From Prionace glauca (lineage: Eukaryota; Chordata; Chondrichthyes; Carcharhiniformes; Carcharhinidae), in NCBI GenBank assembly GCA_037974335.1, contig CM075736.1:539684-603683 (forward strand): DNA of 64,000 nt, in the 5' to 3' direction. Shown here piece after piece: positions 31,593 through 42,880 of this stretch. Each line of letters opens with the position of its first letter. Position 1 is the stretch's first letter. The translations under genes and the position numbers were made by a program. The notes under the pieces were generated by a model, which was not told where the DNA came from, searched no databases, and saw only the letters and a program-made list of their open reading frames with translations.

Positions 31593-31935
31593 AAATGGGT
31601 GGCCCGGTAACTCAGTGATTAGCACTGCTGCTTCACAGCTCCAGGGACCTGGGTTCGATTCCCGGCTTGGGTCACTGTCTGTATGGAGTCTGCACATTTT
31701 CCCCGTGTCTGCGGGGGTTTCCTCTGGGTGCCCCTGTTTCCACACTCCAAAGATGTGCGGGTTAGGTTGATTGGCCATGCTAAATTACCCCTTAGTGTCC
31801 AGGGATGTGTAGATTAGAGGCATTGGCGGGTTAAATGTACAGGGATATGGGGGTAGAGCCTGGGTGGGATTGTGGTCGGTGCAGACTCGATGGGCCAAAT
31901 GGCCACTTTATGCACTGTAGGGATTCTATGATCCC
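31593..31935 (+). mobile_element. tRNA-headed SINE, unit A
   Basis: Head GGGTGGCCCGGTAACTCAG, B box GGTTCGATTCCCGG, tail CACTGTAGGGATTCTATG. Shared by units B and C and by the inverted copy at 11967. Confidence 0.85.
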
Positions 31936-31984
31936 AATGAAATTGAATTTTAAATTTTAATTCTGAGCTGGGAATTTACACAAC

Positions 31985-32304
31985 TAAAAAGACAGTGGGA
32001 CTAGGGGGCACAGCCTCAAGATAAAGGGGAGGCGGTTCAGAACGGAGTTGAGGAGGAACTTCTTCACTCAAAGGGTGGTGAATCTCTGGAATTCTCTGCC
32101 CGTTGAAGTGGTGGAGGCTACCTCGCTAAATATTTTTAAGAAACGGGTTGATGGGTTTTTGATAAGAGAAGGGATTAAGGGTTATGGGGAGAGAGCGGGA
32201 AGGTGGAGCTGAGCCAAGACAGATCAGCCATGATCTTATTGAATGGCGGGGCAGGCTCGAAGGGCCAGATGGCCTACTCCTGCTCCTATTTCTTATGTTC
32301 TTAT
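31985..32304 (+). mobile_element. CR1 LINE 3' end in unit A
   Basis: Truncated CR1 (from AAAAAGACAGTGGGAC to CTTATGTTCTTATGG). It is present at the same site in unit B and absent from unit C (about 37950) and from 11.9 kb, where the site reads through. Confidence 0.85.
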
Positions 32305-32643
32305 GGATAAAGAGTCAGAGGGCGAGTCAATCAGATTCTCCATCTGCTTATCAATCAAAGGCACTGCAATTTTGTTCATTTATTTTTCAATGGCTCTAAA
32401 TCATCAGGAGCCGCTCCAGCTGCCTCTTCACTGCCGCCACCCCTTCCCCTCTCTCCCCATCAATTCTCCCCTCTCCCTCCATTTCTCCCCTCACCCCCCT
32501 CCCCCGCTCCTGTTTTTACTGACAGTCCCTGCAGCTCCTTTCCATCCATTCCCCCGGATAAGGAGCTGAATGGGGGTGAGGATGGAGGAAAGTTTCCCCC
32601 AGATCCCCCCCTTTCCCCCCCGGCTCTGAGACACTGACAGTAC

Positions 32644-32697
32644 CTGCAGCTCCTTTCCATCCATTCCCCACACAGGGATCAGCTCGGAGACTCCACA
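32644..32697 (-). CDS. IgSF exon-1 copy, unit A
   Basis: Intact 54-base unit with ATG, MDGKELQ and GT donor (GTACTGTC). An alternative upstream first exon for the left gene, or an orphan. A donor-less second copy lies at about 32534-32554. Confidence 0.5.
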
Positions 32698-32838
32698 CTG
32701 ACAACAGGAGGGACTGAAAACATCAGATTCTCCACTCAGCAGCAAAGAGGAACTTTACCGCCGAGTGTCTGAGAACACAGTTCAGCTCAGGATCAGTCCC
32801 GATAATACAGGGGGCGGGACCTGGGTTTATTCACACAG

Positions 32839-33255
32839 TTTGTGGTGTCACGACAGCGCAGAGTCGCTGAACAGAGACTGATAGCCAAGTTCCGCACACA
32901 TGAGGACGGTCTCAACAGGGATCTTGGGTTCATGTCGCACTATCTGTAACCCCCGTGACTTGCCTGGGTTTGCAAAACCTCACTTACTGTACTGTCTGGA
33001 GACAATACACATCTCTTTAAACTGTGATCAGTGCTCCTTCCACTCACATTATCAGCCACTTTAAGAATTGAACAGCAGGTTAGGTGTAAGGATTCGCATT
33101 CTAATCAGCAACTGTCTGTACTTTGTATGCTCTGTCTGTCTGAGGCCAGAACTCTCCATTCACTTGACAAAGAGGCAGCACCCTCGAAAGCTTGTGAGTA
33201 TATTATCAAATAAATCGGTTGGACTAAAACCTGGTGTTGTCAGACTTTTTACTGT
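32839..33255 (+). mobile_element. Penelope-like 3' fragment in unit A promoter
   Basis: A truncated copy starts in the nuclease region (CGACAGCGCAGAGTCGCTG) and ends with the terminal repeat. The 14-base target duplication GTTTATTCACACAG lies at 32825-32838 and 33256-33269. Units B and C have the empty site. Confidence 0.85.
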
Positions 33256-33269
33256 GTTTATTCACACAG

Positions 33270-33445
33270 AGCAGGGGGGGTGCTGACCATCCCCGCTCTC
33301 TCCTCCCTCTCCCTGGGTGTGGGCTGAACAGTTTCCCGGGAGCCGGCACTCGGATTGTTGTTTCACTCCAATCCCTTAAGGGGAAAAGCAGCTTTTAACC
33401 CGGTTTTTCCAGACAGAGGCTGGGACTTTAATCCTCACTCCCCCC
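33270..33445 (-). promoter_or_regulatory. Promoter-like module, unit A
   Basis: Conserved upstream block (ATTGG box, GGGGAAAAGCAGC, CCCGGGAGCC), now separated from its exon 1 by the Penelope-like insertion. Confidence 0.4.
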
Positions 33446-33706
33446 CCCCTGTGAATGGTAGAGTGCAGGCTCTGCCCTCAGCCCCATTCTGCAGCTTCCT
33501 GCAATTTGAATGAATGAACTCCATCAGCAGCACCCACATTATCAAGTTTACGGAGGATTCGGTCAGGAAACTAGTTTCATCATCAACACTTCAGTGCCAG
33601 CTTGAAAATTAATATTCACAGTTTGGTTCTCCAATCCGGAATCAATCAGACCCCCTAATACTGGCTCAAGATTGACAGCACCACATGGCTTCAAATAAAC
33701 CATCAG

Positions 33707-34300
33707 ATTAATACAGGAGCCAGACTCTGGGTTTAAGGGGTTCGCAGGGATAAACCCAGAGTCTGGCTCCTGTATTAAAGGGGTTCACACAGATAAACCC
33801 AGAGTCTGGCTCCTGTATTAAAGGGGTTCACACAGATAAACCCAGAGTCTGGCTCCTGTATTAAAGGGGTTCAGACGGATAAACCCAGAGACTGGCTCCT
33901 GTATTAAAGGGGTTCACACAGATAAACCCAGAGTCTGGCTCCTGTATTAAAGGGGTTCACACAGATAAACTCAGAGTCTGGCTCCTGTATTAAAGGGGTT
34001 CAGACAGATAAACCCAGAGTCTGGCTCCGGTATTAAAGGGGTTCACACAGATAAACCCAGAGTTTGGCTCCGGTATTAAAGGGGTTCACACAGATAAACC
34101 CAGAGTTTGGCTCCTGTATTAAAGGGGTTCACACAGATAAACCCAGAGTCTGGCTCCTGTATTAAAGGGGTTCACACAGATAAACCCAGAGTCAGGCTCC
34201 TGTATTAAAGGGGTTCACACAGATTAACCCAGAGTCTGGCTCCTGTATGAAAGGGGTTCACACAGATAAACCCAGAGTCTGGCTCCTGTATTAAAGGGGT
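33707..34300 (+). repeat. 43-bp minisatellite, array B (about 13 copies)
   Basis: It starts with one inverted monomer (AGCCAGACTCTGGGTTTA) then direct monomers to GGGGTCCCGGCAGC. Upstream of the unit A promoter in minus sense. Confidence 0.9.
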
Positions 34301-34491
34301 CCCGGCAGCAGATGGCGCTCTGTCCAACCAACAGCGCCACCAGGTGACCGGCTGATGGTATTGCAGGGAACCGTGGAACAAATTTGACAAGCGGAGCTGC
34401 ATTTGTCTAGCGCCTTCCAGACAGGAATTCCCAAAATGTATCACTTGAGATTTCACCTCGTCAAAATAAACCTTCACAGTGAAAACTGACA

Positions 34492-34772
34492 TGTGAAGAT
34501 GTCCCTTGAGGAGGTGGTGATGGGGTTTCTTCTTGAAGAGTTTCAGTCCCGTGTGGTGAAGGTGCCGTTAGGGAGGGAGCTCCAGGATTCTCACCCAGTG
34601 ACGATGAAGGAACGGCCGATATATCTCCAAGTGGGGACGGTGTGTGAGAGAGACTGGGAGGGGAACTTGGAGGTGATGGTGTTCCCCATGTTCCTGCTGC
34701 CCTTGTCCTTCTAGAGGAGGCTGGAGGTTGTGGCTTTGGGAGGTTTTATTGAAGAATGTGGCAGTGGGAACA
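34492..34772 (-). mobile_element. LINE 3'-end relic, unit B
   Basis: Nearly identical to the unit A and C copies. Confidence 0.55.
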
Positions 34773-34879
34773 GAAGAGAAAGATATAACTACATCATCAT
34801 TGTCTGTAGTTTTTAGGTTAAAACGGAACATATTTCAGTTGCTCTAAATTGGACCTAAAAACAGAACAGTTCTGAAGAG

Positions 34880-35222
34880 AAATGGGTGGCCCGGTAGCAC
34901 AGTGATTAGCACTGCTGCTTCACAGCTCCAGGGACCTGGGTTCGATTCCCGGCTTGGGTCACTGTCTGTATGGAGTCTGCACATTTTCCCCGTGTCTGCG
35001 GGGGTTTCCTCTGGGTGCCCCTGTTTCCACACTCCAAAGATGTGCGGGTTAGGTTGATTGGCCATGCTAAATTGCCCCTTAGTGTCCAGGGATGTGTAGA
35101 TTAGAGGCATTGGCGGGTTAAATGTACAGGGATATGGGGGTAGAGCCTGGGTGGGATTGTGGTCGGTGCAGACTGGATGGGCCAAATGGCCACTTTATGC
35201 ACTGTAGGGATTCTATGATCCC
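34880..35222 (+). mobile_element. tRNA-headed SINE, unit B
   Basis: Same insertion as in units A and C (GGCCCGGTAGCACAGTG head). Confidence 0.85.
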
Positions 35223-35271
35223 TATGAAATTGAATTTTAAATTTTAATTCTGAGCTGGGAATTTACACAAC

Positions 35272-35592
35272 TAAAAAGACAGTAGGACGAGGGGGCACAG
35301 CCTCAAGATAAAGGGGAGGCGGTTTAGAACGGAGTTGAGGAGGAACTTCTTCACTCAAAGGGTGGTGAATCTCTGGAATTCTCTGCCCGTTGAAGTGGTG
35401 GAGGCTGCCTCGCTAAATATTTTTAAGAAACGGGTTGATGGGTTTTTGATAAGAGAAGGGATTAAGGGTTATGGGGAGAGAGCGGGAAGGTGGAGCTGAG
35501 CCAAGACAGATCAGCCATGATCTTATTGAATGGCGGGGCAGGCTCGAAGGGCTAGTTGGCCTACTCCTGCTCCTATTTCTTATGTTCTTATG
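35272..35592 (+). mobile_element. CR1 LINE 3' end in unit B
   Basis: Same site and truncation point as at 31985. It marks A and B as sisters for this segment. Confidence 0.85.
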
Positions 35593-35930
35593 GATAAAGA
35601 GTCAGAGGGCGAGTCAATCAGATTCTCCATCTGCTTATCAATCAAAGGCACTGCAATTTTGTTCATTTATTTTTCAATGGCTCTAAATCATCAGGAGCCG
35701 CTCCAGCTGCCTCTTCACTGCCGCCACCCCTTCCCCTCTCTCCCCATCAACTCTCCCCTCTCCCTCCATTTCTCCCCTCACCCCCCTGCCCCGCTCCTGT
35801 TTTTACTGACAGTCCCTGCAGCTCCTTTCCATCCATTCCCCCGGATAAGGAGCTGAATAGGGGTGAGGATGGAGGAAAGTTTCCCCCAGATCCCCCCCTT
35901 TCCCCCCCGGCTCTGAGACACTGACAGTAC

Positions 35931-35984
35931 CTGCAGCTCCTTTCCATCCATTCCCCACACAGGGATCAGCTCGGAGACTCCACA
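35931..35984 (-). CDS. IgSF exon-1 copy, unit B
   Basis: Intact unit with GT donor. Its upstream flank (CAGATTCTCCACTGAG then AAAGAGACACCTTTCC) is of the type found at 38.4 and 11.5 kb, unlike unit A. Confidence 0.5.
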
Positions 35985-36109
35985 CTGACAACAGGAGGGA
36001 CAGAAAGGGTCAGATTCTCCACTGAGAAAGAGAAAGAGACACCTTTCCAGTTAGAACACAATCTCAAAGTTCAGTGTCGCCCGGGCTGGGGGATGTAAAC
36101 CTCGGTTTA

Positions 36110-36300
36110 TCCACACAGAGCGGGGGGGTGCTGACCATCCCCGCTCTCTCCTCCCTCTCCCCGGGTGTGGGCTGAACAGTTTCCCGGGAGCCGGCACTCG
36201 GATTGTTGTTTCACTCCAATCCCTTCAGGGGAAAAGCAGCTTTTAACCCGGTTTTTCCAGACAGAGGCTGGGACGTTAATCCTCACTCCACCCCCCCCTG
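36110..36300 (-). promoter_or_regulatory. Promoter-like module, unit B
   Basis: Same conserved block, uninterrupted, followed upstream by the conserved spacer and array C. Confidence 0.45.
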
Positions 36301-36556
36301 TGAATGGTAGAGTGCAGGCTCTGCCCTCAGCCCCATTCTGCAGCTTCCTGCAATTTGAATGAATGAACTCCATCAGCAGCACCCACGTTATGAAGTTTAC
36401 GGAGGATTCGGTCAGGAAACTAGTTTCATCATCAACACTTCAGTGCCAGCTTGAAAATTAATATTCACAGTTTGGTTGTCCTATCCGGAATCAATCAGAC
36501 CCCCTAATACTGGCTCAAGATTGACAGCACCACATGGCTTCAAATAAACCATCAGA

Positions 36557-36976
36557 TTAATACAGGAGCCAGATTCTGGGTTTAAGGGGTTCGCAGGAAT
36601 AAACCCAGAGTCTGGCTCCTGTATTAAAGGGGTTCAGACAGATAAACCCAGAGTCTGGCTCCTGTATTAAAGGGGTTCAGACGGATAAACCCAGAGTCTG
36701 GCTCCTGTATTAAAGGGGTTCAGACAGATAAACCCAGAGTCTGGCTCCTGTATTAAAGGGGTTCAGACGGATAAACCCAGAGTCTGGCTCCTGTATTAAA
36801 GGGGTTCAGACGGATAAACCCAGAGTCTGGCTCCTGTATTAAAGGGGTTCACACAGATAAACCCAGAGTCTGGCTCCTGTATTAAAGGGGATCAGACGGA
36901 TAAACCCAGAGTCTGGCTCCTGTATTAAAGGGGTTCACACAGATAAACCCAGAGTCTGGCTCCTGTATTAAAGGGG
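36557..36976 (+). repeat. 43-bp minisatellite, array C (about 9 copies)
   Basis: One inverted monomer then about nine direct ones. Several carry GACGGATAAAC instead of GACAGATAAAC. Confidence 0.9.
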
Positions 36977-37168
36977 TCCCGGCAGCAGATGGCGCTCTGT
37001 CCAACCAACAGCGCCACCAGGTGACCAGCTGATGGTATTGCAGGGAACCGTGGAACAAATTTGAAAAGCGGAGCTGCATTTGTCTAGCGCCTTCCAGACA
37101 GGAATTCCCAAAATGTATCACTTGAGATTTCACCTCGTCAAAATAAACCTTCACAGTGAAAACTGACA

Positions 37169-37449
37169 TGTGAAGATGTCCCTTGAGAAGGTGGTGATGG
37201 GGCTTCTTCTTGAAGAGTTTCAGTCCCGTGTGGTGAAGGTGCCGTTAGGGAGGGAGCTCCAGGATTCTCACCCAGTGACGATGAAGGAACGGCCGATATA
37301 TCTCCAAGTGGGGACGGTGTGTGAGAGAGACTGGGAGGGGAACTTGGAGGTGATGGTGTTCCCCATGTTCCTGCTGCCCTTGTCCTTCTAGAGGAGGCTG
37401 GAGGTTGTGGCTTTGGGAGGTTTTATTGAAGAATGTGGCAGTGGGAACA
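37169..37449 (-). mobile_element. LINE 3'-end relic, unit C
   Basis: Same relic as in units A and B. Confidence 0.55.
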
Positions 37450-37556
37450 GAAGAGAAAGATATAACTACATCATCATTGTCTGTAGTTTTTAGGTTAAAA
37501 CGGAACATATTTCAGTTGCTCTAAATTGGACCTAAAAACAGAACAGTTCTGAAGAG

Positions 37557-37897
37557 AAATGGGTGGCCCGGTAGCACAGTGATTAGCACTGCTGCTTCAC
37601 AGCTCCAGGGACCTGGGTTCGATTCCCGGCTTGGGTCACTGTCTGTATGGAGTCTGCACATTTTCCCCGTGTCTGCGGGGGTTTCCTCTGGGTGCCCCTG
37701 TTTCCACACTCCAAAGATGTGCGGGTTAGGTTAATTGGCCATGCTAAATTGCCCCTTAGTGTCCAAGGATGTGTAGATTAGAGGCATTGGCGGGTTAAAT
37801 GTACAGGGATATGGGGGTAGAGCCTGGGTGGGATTGTGGTCGGTTCAGACTCGATGGGCCAAATGGCCACTTTCTGCACTGTAGGGATTCTATGATC
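37557..37897 (+). mobile_element. tRNA-headed SINE, unit C
   Basis: Same insertion as in units A and B. Confidence 0.85.
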
Positions 37898-38286
37898 CCT
37901 ATGAAATTGAATTTTAAATTTTAATTCTGAGCTGGGAATTTACACAACTTTCCTCCTGTATAAAGAGTCAGAGGGCGAGTCAATCAGATTCTCCATCTGC
38001 TTATCAATCAAAGGCTCTGCAATTTTGTTCATTTATTTTTCAATGGCTCTAAATCATCAGGAGCCGCTCCAGCTGCCTCTTCACTGCCGCCACCCCTTCC
38101 CCTCTCTCCCCATCAATTCTCCCCTCTCCCTCCATTTCTCCCCTCACCCCCCTCCCCCGCTCCTGTTTTTACTGACAGTCCCTGCAGCTCCTTTCCATCC
38201 ATTCCCCCGGATAAGGAGCTGAATGGGGGTGAGGATGGAGGAAAGTTTCCCCCAGATCCCCCCCGGGTCTGAGACACTGACAGTAC

Positions 38287-38340
38287 CTGCAGCTCCTTTC
38301 CATCCATTCCCCACACAGGGATCAGCTCGGAGACTCCACA
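38287..38340 (-). CDS. IgSF exon-1 copy, unit C
   Basis: Intact 54-base unit with ATG and GT donor. The GGGGG spacer downstream is shorter than in A and B. It is the furthest upstream minus-strand first exon, 12.3 kb from the left signal exon. Confidence 0.5.
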
Positions 38341-38730
38341 CTGACAACAGGAGGGACAGAAAAGGTCAGATTCTCCACTGAGCGGGAAAGAGACACCTTT
38401 CCAGTTAGAGCACAATCTGTAACAGTAACGTACAGCCCTGCCCGGGGACCGGGGGCGGGGGAAACCTGGGTTTATCCACACAGAGCGGGGGGGTGCTGAC
38501 CATCCCCGCTCTCTCCTCCCTCTCCTCGGGTGTGGGCTGAACAGTTTCCCGGGAGCCAACACTCGGATTGTTGTTTCACTCCAATCCCTTCAGGGGAAAA
38601 GCAGCTTTTAACCCGGTTTTTCCTGACAGAGGCTGGGACATTAATCCTCTCCCCCCCCCCTGTGTGTCTCACAATGGCACAGTCCAGACTCCGCCCCTCA
38701 GCCGGAAGTTTCCGGTGACTCAAAACTGGA
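38341..38730 (-). promoter_or_regulatory. Promoter-like module, unit C
   Basis: The most complete minus-strand module: CGCTCAGTGGAG, the GGGGACCGGGGGC region, CCCGGGAGCC, ATTGG box, GGGGAAAAGCAGC and an inverted GC box (CTCCGCCCCTC at about 38690-38700). Array D begins about 180 bp upstream. Confidence 0.5.
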
Positions 38731-38907
38731 ACGAATGCTGATTTCGGGGCCACTGTGTGAGGATCAGTAACCGTAATAACACCTACACATGTCACTGCAA
38801 ACCACAAAGCTGGGGTAAGGAAGGTCACGTCAATCGGTTTTCAGTGTTACATTGGCAGGGCCGCAGAGATTAAACAATATTGGATAAATTAAAAACAAAC
38901 AGAATAA

Positions 38908-40120
38908 AATATCAGATAAACCCAGAGTCTGGCTTCTATATTAAAGGGGTTCACACAGATAAACCCAGAGTCTGGCTCCTGTATTAAAGGGGTTCACACA
39001 GATAAACCCAGAGTCAGGCTTCTATATTAAAGGGGTTCACACAGATAAACCCAGAGTCTGGCTCCTGTATTAAAGGGGTTCACACAGATAAACCCAGAGT
39101 CTGGCTCCTGTATTAAAGGGGTTCAGACAGATAAACCCAGAGTCTGGCTCCTGTATTAAAGGGGTTCAGACAGATAAACCCAGAGTCTGGATCCTGTGTT
39201 AAAGGGGTTCAGACAGATAAACCCAGAGTCTGGCTCCTGTATTAAAGGGGTTCACACAGATAAACCCAGAGTCTGGCTCCTGTATTAAAGGGGGTTCACA
39301 CAGATAAACCCAGAGTCTGGCTCCTGTATTAAAGGGGTTCAGACAGATAAACCCAGAGTCTGGCTCCTGTATTAAAGGGGTTCAGACAGATAAACCCAGA
39401 GTCTGGATCCTGTGTTAAAGGGGTTCAGACAGATAAACCCAGAGTCAGGCTCCTGTATTAAAGGGGGTTCACACAGATAAACCCAGAGTCTGGCTCCTGT
39501 ATTAAAGGGGTTCACACAGATAAACCCAGAGTCTGGCTCCGGTATTAAAGGGGTTCACACAGATAAACCCAGAGTCAGGCTTCTATATTAAAGGGGTTCA
39601 CACAGATAAACCCAGAGTCTGGATCCTGTATTAAAGGGGTTCAGATAGATAAACCCAGAGTCTGGCTCCTGTACTAAAGGGGTTCAGACGGATAAACCCA
39701 GAGTCTGGCTCCGGTATTAAAGGGGTTCAGACAGATAAACCCAGAGTCTGGCTCCTGTATTAAAGGGGTTCAGACGGATAAACCCAGAGTCTGGCTCCTG
39801 TATTAAAGGGGGTTCACACAGATAAACCCAGAGTCTGGCTCCTGTATTAAAGGGGTTCACACAGATAAACCCAGAGTCAGGCTTCTATATTAAAGGGGTT
39901 CACACAGATAAACCCAGAGTCTGGCTCCGGTATTAAAGGGGGTTCACACAGATAAACCCAGAGTCTGGCTCCTGTATTAAAGGGGTTCAGATAGATAAAC
40001 CCAGAGTCTGGCTCCTGTACTAAAGGGGTTCAGACAGATAAACCCAGAGTCTGGCTCCTGTATTAGAGGGGTTCAGACAGATAAACCCAGAGTCTGGCTC
40101 CTGTATTAAAGGGGTTCCGA
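38908..40120 (+). repeat. 43-bp minisatellite, array D (about 28 copies)
   Basis: The longest array, without the inverted first monomer. Variants (TTCTATATT, GGATCCTGTGTT, GGTATT) recur in blocks, a sign of multi-monomer duplications. It is broken off by a CR1 LINE at 40125. Confidence 0.9.
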
Positions 40121-40124
40121 GAGT

Positions 40125-40953
40125 GCATCTACTCATTAACCAAATGTGAGGTTATGCACTTTGGAAGAAATAATAGTAGGATGGATTATTATTTAAATGG
40201 TAAAAAGCTGCAGCATGCTACAGTGCAGAGGGACCTGGGGGTCCTTGTGCATGAATCATAAAAACCCAGTCTGCAGATGCAGCAGGTGATCAAGAAGGCG
40301 AATGGAATGTTGGCCTTTATAGCGAGAATATAAAAGCATGGAGGCCTTGCTGCAACTGTATAGGGCATTGGTGAGGCTGCAGCTGGAGTACTGTGTGCAG
40401 TTTTGGTCCACTTATTTGCGAAAAGATATATTGGCCTTGGAGGGAGTACAGAAAAAGTTCACCAGGCTGATACCGGAGATGAGGGGGTGAGCTTATGAGG
40501 AGAGATTGAGTAGATTGGGCCTGTACTCGTTGGAGTTTAGAAGGCTGAGGGGGGATCTTATAGAGATTTACAAGATAATGAAGGGGATGGATAGGGTAGA
40601 GGTAGAGAGATTCTTTCTACTTAGAAAGGGAACCAGAACTAGGGGGCACAGACTCAGAATAAGGTGGGTTGGGGGGGAGCAGTTTAGAACATAGTTGAGG
40701 AGGAACTTCTTCTCTCAGAGGGTGGTGAATCTCTGGAATTCTCTGCCCATTGAAGTGGTGGAGGCTACCTCGTTGGATATGTTTAAGTCACGGTAGATAG
40801 ATTTCTGACCGATAAGGGAATTAAGGATTCTGGGGAGCAGGCGGGTAAGTGGAACTGATCCACTTCAGATCAGCCACAATCTTATTGGATGGCGGGGCAG
40901 GCTCGAAGGGCTAGATGGCCTACTCCTGCTCCTATTTCTTATGTTCTTATCAC
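40125..40953 (+). mobile_element. CR1 LINE 3' part, older copy
   Basis: Plus-strand RT C-terminus (GLYSLEFRRLRGDLIEIYKI near 40515-40580, then NLWNSLPIEVVEA in another frame), with several frame breaks, ending CTTATGTTCTTAT. Confidence 0.8.
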
Positions 40954-41688
40954 TAACTGTTTACGCACATCATAAAAACATAATATTGAATACAGGATAG
41001 AGATCCAAACGTAAAAATATAACATTTGTAGGCACTTAGTTTGTACAGAGTCATACACAGAATGTAGACTATCAATTATGTATAATGCTGTGAAAGTGAA
41101 GATTGCAGAGCGAAAACTTGTAACTGCAAGATTCGTAAGTTAATGAAATGATGCTGGGTCGCAGTTACACTCACCCAAAGAGAGGTTTCTAAATAATAAA
41201 CAGTGCAAATGCAAGGAGGCTGTTCTGAACAGTTATAAATCACTAGTTGACACTAGGACCAGAATGGTGTCCAATTCAAGCCACCACACATTAAGAAAGA
41301 TGTCAAGCTCATGGAGAGAGTGCACATGGAGATGCTGCTGGAAAGGGAGTTTGTGTGAAACCTCTTCCATGTTCATCACTGGGAGCTCCATCACGTCCAG
41401 GACTGCAGTGGCTCAAGCAGAGATGGACAATAAATGGGGCCCTGGCAGCATCACCCACACTGAAAACAAGTTAATAATTTCATAATAACTCTGATGGTCC
41501 CATTCACTCATCAACAGGATATTTTGTGAGTTACCATTTCACACAGGGAGTGATCAAGGCTAAAGGTGTTTCTGTATGTTCCTGTCAGTGGGTTTGGACT
41601 CAGTCTGTCACAGGAATATTGATAATGGCATGTTCTTCACCTGTGATGATCATGCAAAGTCTTGTCTCTTGTGAAAGTCAGCAGAATA
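40954..41688. other. No gene seen
   Basis: AT-rich sequence without a supportable exon. The short plus-strand frame at 41264-41485 has no family signature. Confidence 0.4.
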
Positions 41689-41689
41689 T

Positions 41690-42085
41690 ATAAGAACATA
41701 AGAAATAGGAGCAGGAGTAGGCCATCTAGCCCTCCAAGCCTGCCCCGCCATTCAATAAGATCATGGCTGATCTGTCATGGCTCAGTTCCACATTCCTGCC
41801 CTCTCCCCATAACCCTTGATCCCCTCATTTATAAAAAACCCATCAACCCACGTCTTAAAAATATTTAGCGAGGCAGCCTCCACCACTTCAATGGGCAGAG
41901 AATTCCAGAGATTCACCACCCTTTGAGTGAAGAAGTTCCTCCTCAACTCCTTTCTAAAACACCCCCCCCCCCCCCTTTATCTTGAGGATGTGTCCCCTAC
42001 TCCTGTGACCCAAGCTGGGAATTGAACCCAGGTCCCTGGAGCTGTGAAGCAGCAGTGCTAATCACTGTGCTACCGGGCCACCCAT
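41690..42085 (-). mobile_element. CR1 LINE 3' end joined to a SINE fragment
   Basis: CR1 terminus at 41690 to about 42004, then a SINE piece (GGAATTGAACCCAGG to CTACCGGGCCACCC). The join is abrupt. Confidence 0.7.
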
Positions 42086-42880
42086 CATATTCAAATCGAT
42101 TTTCTCCCACCAGTTCAGAAACCTTATTTCCGATCCATCTTTGTCTTTTTCTTTAAATCTTACCAAGTTATGGTCACTATCACCGAATTGCTCCCCATTG
42201 ACACATCTAGAACCTACTCTGCTTCATTCCCTAAAATGTTGTCAAATATTGCCCCCTCTCTTGTAGGACTATCTACGTGATGGCTCAAAATTCTCTTGGA
42301 TGCATTTTAAGAATTCCAATCCCTTTAAGCTTTTCAGACTCTGCCTATCCCGGTGAATATTGGAGGAGTTGAAATTCCTACTATTATTGCCCTATAATTT
42401 TTATATTTCTCTTCGCTTTGTCTACATATCTACTCCTCTAGCCGTCTCTGACTGTTTGGGGGCCTATTGTACACAGCCAGCAACATGATTGCCCTCTTTT
42501 TTGATTTTAAGTTCCACCCATATGGCCTCAATTGAGGAACCTGATAAGGTATCACCCCTACTCACGGCAGTAATTGACTCTTCAATGTTGCAACACCACC
42601 TCCTCTTTTACCCCCCTCCTTCTTGCCCAGACATTCCATACCCCAGAAAACTGAGCTGTCAGTCCCGCCCCTTCTCAACCATGTCTCTGTGATAACAATA
42701 TCACACTGATGTGTGTTAATCAACACCTTCAGTTTGCCTTACCCAGAAGACTCATTGCATTAAAGTAAATGCCAGCCAGCCTTGCCATATTCCCTTGTGC
42801 CTTAACATGTCTCTCTTCGCTCTGCCTTCCAGACTAACTTACGTTTTCTTCTATATTGGCCGTGCATCACCCTACACTGA
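42086..42880 (-). mobile_element. Old LINE fragment
   Basis: Motifs such as TTATGGTCACTATCACCGA and TGGATGCATTTTAAGAATTC belong, as I recall it, to a common shark LINE region. Too decayed for a protein call. Confidence 0.45.

Larger units (their letters stand above)
30420..33706. repeat. Tandem unit A (segmental duplication)
   Basis: Order on the plus strand: minisatellite, spacer with CAGATGGCGCTCTGTCC, LINE 3' relic, SINE, CR1 insert, reversed exon-1 module, Penelope-like insert, promoter block, conserved spacer. About 3.29 kb. Longest of the three because it has both the CR1 and the Penelope-like insertions. Confidence 0.85.
33707..36556. repeat. Tandem unit B (segmental duplication)
   Basis: About 2.85 kb. 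Same order as unit A, with the CR1 insertion but without the Penelope-like one. Confidence 0.85.
36557..38907. repeat. Tandem unit C (segmental duplication)
   Basis: About 2.35 kb, with neither the CR1 nor the Penelope-like insertion. Closest to the ancestral layout. Confidence 0.85.

Noticed and set aside
30420-40120. CRISPR array
   Set aside because: The 43-bp monomers are contiguous with no unique spacers, and the setting is vertebrate DNA; it is a minisatellite.
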